A stretch of 35,846 nucleotides of DNA from assembly GCA_947466515.1 (NCBI GenBank), contig CANIEM010000016.1, forward strand, positions 1 to 35,846, written 5' to 3'. Position 1 is the first letter of the stretch. Each line of letters begins with the position of its first letter. The stretch comes from Verrucomicrobia subdivision 6 bacterium (lineage in GTDB: Bacteria; Verrucomicrobiota; Verrucomicrobiia; Methylacidiphilales; Verrucolacustridaceae). Shown one piece after another: positions 9,687 through 16,375 of this stretch. The position numbers and the translations under genes were made by a program. The notes beneath the pieces were generated by a model. That model was given only the letters and a program-made list of their open reading frames with translations. It searched no databases and was not told the DNA's origin.

Positions 9687-11468
9687 ATGAGCACCACAAC
9701 CTTGAATCATTCGATCGAATCCCACGGCCACGAACATGCGGAGGTGACGGGCTGGAGAAAGTACATCTGGTCTTTGGATCACAAGATCATCGGATTACAG
9801 TATCTTTTTACCTCACTTGGTTTTCTTTTTGTCGGTGGCGGGCTGGCTCTTCTGTTGCGGTGGCAGCTGGCTTATCCCTCCACTCAAGTGATGGCTAATG
9901 GGGATGTAGGGAATCCTCTCTCTCTACCTTTTATCAACCCGCAATTTTACAACTCACTCTTCACGATGCACGCAACGGTTATGGTGTTTCTGGTGGTGAT
10001 GCCCTTATTGATTGGTGCCTTTGGCAACTACCTGATTCCTTTGAAAATTGGGGCAGGGGATATGGCATTTCCGTTGATCAACGAATTGTCCTACTGGGTT
10101 TACGTTTTCTCTGGTGTCCTGCTAATGGGAAGCTTCTTTGTCGCGGGTGGAGCCGCTGCTGGCGGGTGGACTTCCTATGCCCCCTTGAGCTCGGTCTCTG
10201 CCTATAACGGAACACAAATTGGGCAAAGTCTTTGGTGTGTAGGTATTTTCTTTAATGGGCTGGCATCTATTATGGGGGCTTTTAACTATATCACCACCAT
10301 CGTGAATATGAGGGCTCCTGGAATGGGGTTTTTCCGAATGCCTTTAGCGGTCTGGTCATTATTTATTACCGCCTTCTTACTTCTGCTGGCCGTTCCAGTG
10401 CTATCGGCAGCGGCGGCTATGCTCTTTTTGGATTTGAATGCGGGAACGAGCTTTTTCAACCCAGCCAACGGGGGCCAGCCCCTTTTGTGGCAGCACCTTT
10501 TCTGGTTTTTCGGTCACCCTGAAGTTTATATTATGATTCTGCCCGCCATGGGAATGGTCAGTGATATTTTGAGTATTTTTTCCCGGAAACCCGTCTTTGG
10601 TTATCGGGCTATGGTTTATGCGATGGTGGCGATTGGTTTCCTTGGTTTTATTGTCTGGGGCCATCATATGTTTGTCTCTGGAATGAATCTTGTGCTTTCG
10701 GCGGCATTCGGCGTTTCGACCATGGTGATTGCGGTGCCTTCGGCGATTAAGACCTTTAATTGGCTGGGCACCCTTTGGGGTGGCTCGATCCGCTTCACAA
10801 CCGCGATGCTTAACGCCTTGGCCTTTGTTCTGATGTTCGTCATTGGGGGGTTATCAGGAATTTTCATGGCTTCCACTCCAGTTGATATTTTCGTGCATCA
10901 CACTTATTTTATTGTGGCCCACATTCACTACGTTCTCTTTGGTGGAAGTATTTTTGGTATCTTTGCTGGAATCTACACTTGGTACCCGAAGATGTTTGGC
11001 AGGATGCTTGATGAAAACCTTGGAAAAATTCATTTCGGTCTGACTTTTGCTTTTTACAATTTGTGCTTTTTCCCGATGCACAACGTCGGACTGGGTGGCA
11101 TGATGCGTCGGATCGCTGACCCAACAGCCTATGAGCACCTGCGTGCTCTCCAGCCGATCAACCAGTTTATCACCATAGCGGCAATCGGTTTGGGATTTTC
11201 CCAGTTTGTCTTTTTGTGGAATTTCTTTAGGAGCCTCCGCCATGGTAAACCTGCTGGAAAGAATCCTTGGAATGCGACAACCCTTGAGTGGACCGTGGCT
11301 TCACCTCCAGGACACGGAAACTTTGAGGTGACCCCTCGTGTCTATCGGGGAGCCTATGATTATAGTGTTCCTGGTGCCCCCCGTGATTTCATAATGCAAA
11401 ACGAACCCGAGCCCAGTGATTCCCCACAAGGTAAGGTTGCAGGGCGGAAATCGGTTACGGCGGGATGA
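9687..11468 (+). CDS. coxA: Cytochrome c oxidase subunit I (aa3-type, A-family)
   Basis: 593 aa, catalytic proton-pumping subunit with about 12 helices. All metal ligands appear present: H95 in FTMHATVMVF (low-spin heme a), the CuB/His-Tyr motif GHPEVYIMILP, the pair VWGHHMFVSGM (CuB), and HTYFIVAHIHYVLFGG (heme a3 and heme a). The Glu in GHPEVY, Asp125 in IGAGDMAFP with the Asn seven residues later, and Lys in SAIKTFNWLGTLW correspond to the D and K proton channels, placing it in the A1 class. It follows coxB by 16 nt with GGAG upstream of the ATG, and overlaps ctaA by 4 nt. Confidence 0.97.
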   Translation: MSTTTLNHSIESHGHEHAEVTGWRKYIWSLDHKIIGLQYLFTSLGFLFVGGGLALLLRWQLAYPSTQVMANGDVGNPLSLPFINPQFYNSLFTMHATVMVFLVVMPLLIGAFGNYLIPLKIGAGDMAFPLINELSYWVYVFSGVLLMGSFFVAGGAAAGGWTSYAPLSSVSAYNGTQIGQSLWCVGIFFNGLASIMGAFNYITTIVNMRAPGMGFFRMPLAVWSLFITAFLLLLAVPVLSAAAAMLFLDLNAGTSFFNPANGGQPLLWQHLFWFFGHPEVYIMILPAMGMVSDILSIFSRKPVFGYRAMVYAMVAIGFLGFIVWGHHMFVSGMNLVLSAAFGVSTMVIAVPSAIKTFNWLGTLWGGSIRFTTAMLNALAFVLMFVIGGLSGIFMASTPVDIFVHHTYFIVAHIHYVLFGGSIFGIFAGIYTWYPKMFGRMLDENLGKIHFGLTFAFYNLCFFPMHNVGLGGMMRRIADPTAYEHLRALQPINQFITIAAIGLGFSQFVFLWNFFRSLRHGKPAGKNPWNATTLEWTVASPPGHGNFEVTPRVYRGAYDYSVPGAPRDFIMQNEPEPSDSPQGKVAGRKSVTAG

Positions 11469-12517
11469 GATCACGCCAGAGACCCGCTCTCGTTTTCCGG
11501 GCCGCGTGTTTTCTTGTTGGCTCCATTTTGTTTCTCATCACTCTTGGTGGGCAAGTGACCACCAAGGTTGCTGGCATGGCGGTGCCTGATTGGCCCGCCA
11601 CATTTGGGCACAATATGCTTATCTATCCATGGTCGAGCATGACCGCTTCTACCATCGTTTTTCTTGAACATTCCCATCGGCTTGTTGCGAGTGGCGTAGG
11701 TTTGATAACCTTGGGCGTAACGATTTGGGTGTGGCTCACGCAACCCGCGGGTTGGGCACGGCGGTTAGCAATGGGGTCATTAGTCTTGGTGATCCTTCAG
11801 GGTATTCTCGGAGGACAAAGAGTGATTCTGGTCTCCTGGGTTCTAGGCCTTTTGCACGGTTGCCTTGCACAACTTTACCTTTTGGTGGCGGGGAGTTTGG
11901 CGTTGGTGCTTTCTCGGTTTTGGGAAAATCCACGAATTGGGGATGATCATGCAGCCCTGCGGACTCGCTGGGTTTGGATTCTTTCAGGCTTTGTTTTTTT
12001 ACAAACGATTCTCGGTGCCTTTATGAGGCACGATGGTCCTGGATTTTTGGCAGTTCCTGATTTTCCCAAGGTTTATGGGGAGTGGCTTCCAGCTTTCTGG
12101 GACGGGGCCACTTTACAAAAGATTAATGAGTACAGGGCGATTGAACTGCAGTGGCCCGCCACTACGTCCAGTCTTATCCTCTGGCAGATCCTCCACCGGT
12201 CATTGGGAATCGTCACGGCGGGCGGAATCTTTCTGTGTGCCTTTTTAACGATTCGGGCTACGTCGACTCCTGCTTGGTGGCGGCATGGGATGTTGGGTTG
12301 GTCGTTTCTGGCTTTGGCCCAAATTGTTCTTGGGGTATCAGTGATTTGGACGGGTCGGTTGCCTGAACTCGCGACTCTGCATGTTCTGCTTGGTGCGACA
12401 CTATTTCTGACAGGCTGGCTTCTGGGTTTGGCTTCTTGGCGATCCACTCAATTAATTTCCGTACGACCTGGTTCAATGACGCCGCCGCCGCGTAGCAGAA
12501 TAATGGAGAAGGTATGA
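11465..12517 (+). CDS. ctaA: Heme A synthase (COX15/CtaA family)
   Basis: 350-aa membrane enzyme that oxidises the C8 methyl of heme O to a formyl group, giving the heme A used by CoxA. Four histidine sites typical of the two heme-binding four-helix halves are seen: EHSHRLVASGVG, GLLHGCLAQLYLL, ILHRSLGIVTAG and ATLHVLLGATLF. The N-terminal GGQVTTKVAGMAVPDWPATFG is the family's loop motif ('G..tr.t.sGlsv.DWP...G'). Its length fits two-repeat COX15 proteins. ATGA overlaps with both coxA and ctaB imply coupled translation. Confidence 0.94.
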   Translation: MRSRQRPALVFRAACFLVGSILFLITLGGQVTTKVAGMAVPDWPATFGHNMLIYPWSSMTASTIVFLEHSHRLVASGVGLITLGVTIWVWLTQPAGWARRLAMGSLVLVILQGILGGQRVILVSWVLGLLHGCLAQLYLLVAGSLALVLSRFWENPRIGDDHAALRTRWVWILSGFVFLQTILGAFMRHDGPGFLAVPDFPKVYGEWLPAFWDGATLQKINEYRAIELQWPATTSSLILWQILHRSLGIVTAGGIFLCAFLTIRATSTPAWWRHGMLGWSFLALAQIVLGVSVIWTGRLPELATLHVLLGATLFLTGWLLGLASWRSTQLISVRPGSMTPPPRSRIMEKV

Positions 12518-13425
12518 GACCTGCTGAAGAGGCTCTTCGGATATCTGAGCGTATGAGTCTTTCTGGAGTCCGCAGTTGGTTGCAGGACTGGTCGGAACTA
12601 GCCAAGGTCCGTTTGAGTCTACTTGTCCTGCTAACGACCCTGGTTGGGTTGTACTGTGGAGCGGGGGGAGTGCTGGAGCCTTGGCGGACTTTCTTCACAC
12701 TTCTCGGGACCTCCTTGGTAGCAGCGGCGGCGGCAACCCTTAATGAGTGGATCGAGAGAGATTTAGATTTAAAGATGACGCGAACAGCTCAGCGTCCTTT
12801 GCCTGCAGGGCGGATTCGGCCTGATGAAGCGCTTCTAGGTGGGGCTGGCATGGCGGGGTCGGGGCTCGCCATTCTCTATTTTGGGGTGCATCCCCCCGCA
12901 GCTCTTTTAGCCGCGGTGACGCTAGCCCTTTACCTCTTTGTCTACACCCCGATGAAGAAGTGGACGGCATTCAACACTTTGGTCGGTGCGATCCCTGGGG
13001 CGATCCCTCCTTTAATCGGTTTTGCGGCAGGTCGCGGTAGGATTGAAGCGGAAGGTTGGGCCCTCTTTTCCATTTTATTCCTTTGGCAGATTCCCCATTT
13101 CATGGCGATCGCCTGGCGTCATCGCGCGGACTATGGGAAAGCGGGTTTCCGAATGCTGCCATGTTCGGATGAGAAGGGGAGGATTACGGGGCTGGTCGCC
13201 TTGATTTACTGTTTGGCTTTGCTGGTGGCATCGATCTGGCCTGTGGCACTGCAGGCGGCTGGGTGGATTTATGCGGGAGGCGCAATCCTCCTTGGTTTAG
13301 GATATACCTTCTTAGCGGGTGTTTTTGCTTGGAGGCCAAGTATGGCTTCCGCGCGAAATCTTTTTTTAGGTTCTATTCTTTATCTGCCCATCCTGCTTAT
13401 TTTACTTGTGGCAGATCGGAAATGA
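12514..13425 (+). CDS. ctaB: Protoheme IX farnesyltransferase (heme O synthase)
   Basis: 303-aa UbiA-superfamily prenyltransferase that attaches a farnesyl group to heme b, making heme O for CtaA. The first Asp-rich motif is visible in TLNEWIERDLDLKMTRTAQRPLPAGR (split here: NEWIERDLDLKMTRT, then AQRPLPAG), and the second region includes TPMKKWTAFNTLVGAIPGA and WRHRADYGKAGFRMLP. About eight or nine helices are present. GGAG lies close upstream of the start, and the gene overlaps ctaA and the small downstream gene by 4 nt each. Confidence 0.95.
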   Translation: MRPAEEALRISERMSLSGVRSWLQDWSELAKVRLSLLVLLTTLVGLYCGAGGVLEPWRTFFTLLGTSLVAAAAATLNEWIERDLDLKMTRTAQRPLPAGRIRPDEALLGGAGMAGSGLAILYFGVHPPAALLAAVTLALYLFVYTPMKKWTAFNTLVGAIPGAIPPLIGFAAGRGRIEAEGWALFSILFLWQIPHFMAIAWRHRADYGKAGFRMLPCSDEKGRITGLVALIYCLALLVASIWPVALQAAGWIYAGGAILLGLGYTFLAGVFAWRPSMASARNLFLGSILYLPILLILLVADRK

Positions 13426-13544
13426 GCATGACACCGAATCAAAAAGCGAATGTTCGGTTGCTTCTTATTCTCGTCGCTTCCTCTCTTGTTATGACTGCTT
13501 TATGGATTTATTTCATCATCGCCAAAGAGCCGCTTCAACCCTAA
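13422..13544 (+). CDS. 40-aa single-helix membrane peptide between ctaB and coxC
   Basis: The ATG at 13422 overlaps the ctaB stop (ATGA). The peptide begins MSMTPNQKANVR and continues with one hydrophobic helix (about residues 13-34), ending IIAKEPLQP. The gene is too short for homology to be judged by eye. Its position before coxC is where small oxidase accessory subunits (CoxD/subunit IV-like) or assembly peptides often lie, so I infer an oxidase-associated role. A second in-frame ATG at 13428 could also serve. The ATGA coupling and the good membrane-helix pattern make it likely to be a real gene. Confidence 0.72.
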   Translation: MSMTPNQKANVRLLLILVASSLVMTALWIYFIIAKEPLQP

Positions 13545-13557
13545 ATCGATAGGAACT

Positions 13558-14211
13558 ATGAGCAGTACCACTATCGCCGCTACTGGTTATTCTTCTGATC
13601 CCCTGAGGGCGCCCCGCTTTACGTTACCTAAGTTTGGCATGCTGGTTTTTTTAGCATCGGAGGCCATGCTCTTTGCTGGCCTGATTGGTGGATACATCGT
13701 GCTGAGGATTTCGCAGGGACCAGGCAATTGGCCGCCTCCTGGGGCTCCCACGATCGGGGTTTCCATGCCGCCCTCTTTTCTTAATTGGGTAATGATCGCT
13801 AACACAGTGTTTCTTTTGTCGAGCAGTGTGACTTATCACTGGGGAGAAAGCAGGATGCGAAAAGGGGGAAGTGGACTTCTAGGTTACGGCCTAACTGCTA
13901 TTCTTGGAGTGATTTTCTTGGGGGTTCAGGCTTGGGAGTGGCTTCACCTGAAAGAGGAAGGGATGTGGTTTAATTCCTTTGGAACGTACGGTTCCTGTTT
14001 TTTCACCATGACAGGATTTCACGGGCTCCACGTTTTTCTTGGCCTTTTAGCCATTCTCCTTGCGGTGGGCCGTGCCGGCTTAAGGCAGATGAAGATATTT
14101 TCGGGACAAACCCCTAATCCTTCCCATACTTTCGAGGAGTTGACTGGGTACTATTGGCACTTCGTCGATGTGGTTTGGGTTTTCCTGTACTCTATTTTGT
14201 ACGTTTTGTAG
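13558..14211 (+). CDS. coxC: Cytochrome c oxidase subunit III
   Basis: 217 aa, five-helix form of subunit III, which stabilises subunit I and lines the oxygen and D-channel entrance. Typical segments are FLASEAMLFAGLIGGYIVLR (helix with the conserved Glu), LGVQAWEWLHL, FTMTGFHGLHVFLGLLAI and the C-terminal YYWHFVDVVWVFLY. It is 13 nt after the small membrane peptide gene and appears to be the last gene of the cox operon. Confidence 0.95.
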   Translation: MSSTTIAATGYSSDPLRAPRFTLPKFGMLVFLASEAMLFAGLIGGYIVLRISQGPGNWPPPGAPTIGVSMPPSFLNWVMIANTVFLLSSSVTYHWGESRMRKGGSGLLGYGLTAILGVIFLGVQAWEWLHLKEEGMWFNSFGTYGSCFFTMTGFHGLHVFLGLLAILLAVGRAGLRQMKIFSGQTPNPSHTFEELTGYYWHFVDVVWVFLYSILYVL

Positions 14212-14238
14212 ACCGTGTCAGTTTTCCAGTAGAGACAG

Positions 14239-14252
14239 TCCCCTCAAGGGGA
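14239..14252. terminator. Short hairpin between convergent coxC and CoaB-like gene
   Basis: TCCCC-TCAA-GGGGA forms a 5-bp stem with a 4-nt loop in the 42-nt gap between two convergent genes. No long T tract follows on either strand, so it would be a weak terminator at best. Its position is the main argument for a termination role. Confidence 0.35.
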
Positions 14253-14253
14253 A

Positions 14254-14889
14254 TTACTTAAGGAAAGCGACCAGAGCTTCGCCTAGTTCGTTAGAGTTGG
14301 CGCAAGGGACTGGTTTCCCTCGGACTGGAACCAAAAGATGACCCATACCGTAGGCGGGTCCATTGAGAACGCAGGCATCGGTCTGGCAGTCACGAATCTG
14401 CTTTCGGGCTATGGTCATAAGGTCTTCCAAAGATCCGTCGGCCTCCCATTTCCATCCGATAATTTTAGCATGAGGTGCCATCCTGCGGAGGATTGGTAAA
14501 ATTCTTGGTCCTGGGGTTAAATCGAGATGGATTTTTGAAAGAGAGCCTGACCATTTGTGGTGGTTCAACTCTTGACCGTCGGGTCCATAGGCTTTTTCTA
14601 ACTGGTAATCGGGCAGGGCGGCAGGAAGGAGGATGGAGTCAAATGTGGAGAGGTCGTTTTCCGATAGTAGATTTTCAAGATCCTTGACCGTGCGAAAACG
14701 GGCTGAAGGAACAAGTTCTTTAGGTAAGGGGTAGGAGATGTCCTCGCCAAACCATAGTGTTGTCTTGAAAGAATTTCTTTGGAGGATTTGTGCGATGGTC
14801 GCACCAGTATGACCACTGGATCGGTTGGTAATGACCCTAGCCTCGTCGAGGGCAGAAGAGGCAGGGCCAGCGATGAGGAGCAAGTTCAC
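14254..14889 (-). CDS. CoaB-like phosphopantothenate-cysteine ligase domain protein
   Basis: 211-aa Rossmann-like protein matching the CoaB half of the bifunctional CoaBC/Dfp enzyme, which joins 4'-phosphopantothenate to cysteine using CTP. Visible motifs are GPASSALDEARVITNRSSGHTG (Dfp has 'G.T.EPID.VR.ITN.SSG..G'; split: GPASSALDEA, RVITNRSSGHTG), PAALPDYQLEK in place of 'AAVSDF', LDLTPGPRILP, IIGWKWEAD and ACVLNGPAYG. The CoaC flavoprotein half is absent, so it is a stand-alone form. It stands between the cox operon and a divergent lycopene cyclase with no evident functional link. Activity on another nucleotide-linked substrate cannot be excluded. Confidence 0.75.
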   Translation of the reverse strand: MNLLLIAGPASSALDEARVITNRSSGHTGATIAQILQRNSFKTTLWFGEDISYPLPKELVPSARFRTVKDLENLLSENDLSTFDSILLPAALPDYQLEKAYGPDGQELNHHKWSGSLSKIHLDLTPGPRILPILRRMAPHAKIIGWKWEADGSLEDLMTIARKQIRDCQTDACVLNGPAYGMGHLLVPVRGKPVPCANSNELGEALVAFLK

Positions 14890-14974
14890 TATGGTTAGAA
14901 TACGCTAAACCGACCGCGGGCAAAACATCGGGCTTGCTCTTGGTGCAAGGAACGCCGAAACCGATAGGAGCGAT

Positions 14975-15709
14975 ATGAGTTATCTTGGCTTTCACCTTGC
15001 CTTCAATCTTCCACTGCTCCTTGTTCTTTTCTTTCTTTCCGGAAAGGGATTTTGGCCAGGGGAGATGGTTTTGGTGATGGTAGGTGTACTAGGGATTGTC
15101 GTGGCTTTCACCTCGCCATGGGATAATTGGGCGGTGGCCAAAGGCATATGGGATTTTCCTTCCGAGCGGGTGCGCTTTCGCATTGGCCGATTGCCGGTTG
15201 AGGAGTACGCCTTTTTCGTAATTCAGTCGGTGGAGGTGATGCTCTTGAGTTGGATATTTCTGCGCTGGATGGCTCCTCCTCAATCGGCGCCTCCTCCCCG
15301 ATGGATTGGGGATCCGCAAGTGATACGGCAGTTATGCTTTCTTGTGGTGATCTGGGTGGGGTGCGGAGTGGCTCTGAAGGAGTGGCCTCGGCGGGAGAGG
15401 CGTATCCACTACGCGTGGCATCTTTTCTTTTGGTTTATTCCAGTCGTTCTGATTCAGTGGATTGTGGCAGGTCAGATGCTTTTGGCGTACGCTTGGCACG
15501 TTTTTCTGCCGACTTTCTTGATTGGAAGTTATTTGTGTTTGGCGGACTGGTACGCCATTGGGCAGGGGATTTGGTACTTTGATGAGAAGCAGATCACCGG
15601 CAAGAAGATTGGCGGAGTGATGCCTTGGGAGGAGGCGGCGTTTTTCTATATTACGAGTCTCCTGGTGGCGCAAACGTTTCTCATCCTTCTGCCTGCTCAG
15701 TTCCGATAG
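14975..15709 (+). CDS. Lycopene cyclase, CarR/CrtYcd type (two tandem domains)
   Basis: 244-aa membrane protein made of two repeats of the lycopene-cyclase domain. The first repeat holds TSPWDNWAVAKGIWDF and RIGRLPVEEYAFFVIQS (residues about 47-90); the second has DWYAIGQGIWYF and GKKIGGVMPWEEAAFFYIT (about 190-225). These [PV]xEE[YA] and WDN motifs are typical of the fused CrtYc-CrtYd cyclases that close beta-ionone rings on lycopene. About seven helices are predicted. AGGAG precedes the ATG. No other carotenoid genes are in the window, so it is an orphan cyclase locus. Confidence 0.88.
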   Translation: MSYLGFHLAFNLPLLLVLFFLSGKGFWPGEMVLVMVGVLGIVVAFTSPWDNWAVAKGIWDFPSERVRFRIGRLPVEEYAFFVIQSVEVMLLSWIFLRWMAPPQSAPPPRWIGDPQVIRQLCFLVVIWVGCGVALKEWPRRERRIHYAWHLFFWFIPVVLIQWIVAGQMLLAYAWHVFLPTFLIGSYLCLADWYAIGQGIWYFDEKQITGKKIGGVMPWEEAAFFYITSLLVAQTFLILLPAQFR

Positions 15710-15768
15710 ACTAGGAAAATCTGACTCAAAGTTTGATTCGAGTGGGGTCAGAGTTGTGCCCGACCGTA

Positions 15769-15783
15769 GCGACATAATGTCGC
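15769..15783. terminator. Perfect short inverted repeat downstream of the lycopene cyclase gene
   Basis: GCGACAT-A-ATGTCGC lies in the 86-nt gap between the convergent lycopene cyclase and thioredoxin-like genes. It can form a 6-bp stem with a 3-nt loop. No T tract follows, so it may be a weak terminator or an operator-like palindrome. Confidence 0.3.
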
Positions 15784-15795
15784 CCCTTGACTGGG

Positions 15796-16371
15796 TTAGG
15801 ATTTTGGCTCGTTACCCGGGATCCACTTAATATTGCAACCTAGGCTTGGAATCTGAGGGGTGGGAGGTAGGCGACCCGAAATTACTGCCTCAAGAGCAGT
15901 TCTCAAATCGGAGCCAGTAATGGGAGTCTCACTTTTTGGCCGACTGGAATCGAACTGACCCGCGTAAGCCAATTTCCCAGCAGCGTCGACCAAGAAAAAG
16001 TCAGGGGTGCAGGCAGCATGCCAAGCGTGAGCCACTTGTTGCGTGACATCGATAAGGTAGGGAAAATTCCACCCAGCGGATTTAGCAAAAGCGGGCATGT
16101 GTTGGGGAGAATCGTCGGGGTGCGATTGGGAATCGTTGGAGTTAATTGCAACGAAGTTTACTCCCCGAGCAAGGAATTCAGTAGCCAAAGCACCTAAGGC
16201 GGTGCGCAGGTGGATAACATAGGGACAGTGGTTGCAGGCAAAAACAACCACCAGAGGCTTCCCAGCAGCTATCTGGTCCATCGACCATGATTTGCCTTGT
16301 GCATCAGGTAGGGAGAAGCCTGGGGCTGGTGCGCCAAGGGGAAGGCGTTGGGTTGATGCGGTGCGTGCCAT
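15796..16371 (-). CDS. Thioredoxin-like / AhpC-TSA family protein with CNHCPY motif
   Basis: 191-aa thioredoxin-fold protein. C46-N-H-C49-P-Y lies at the start of the active-site helix, as in the 'thioredoxin family' proteins with a CNHCPYV signature. The following text fits: GVNFVAINSNDSQSHPDDSP, then ACTPDFFLVDAAGKLAYAGQFD with the cis-Pro region. No signal peptide is seen. It follows the protease gene by only 4 nt and is probably co-transcribed with it, which suggests a shared role in envelope or oxidative stress. Whether it acts as a reductase or peroxiredoxin cannot be read from the sequence. Confidence 0.85.
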   Translation of the reverse strand: MARTASTQRLPLGAPAPGFSLPDAQGKSWSMDQIAAGKPLVVVFACNHCPYVIHLRTALGALATEFLARGVNFVAINSNDSQSHPDDSPQHMPAFAKSAGWNFPYLIDVTQQVAHAWHAACTPDFFLVDAAGKLAYAGQFDSSRPKSETPITGSDLRTALEAVISGRLPPTPQIPSLGCNIKWIPGNEPKS

Positions 16372-16375
16372 GGGG

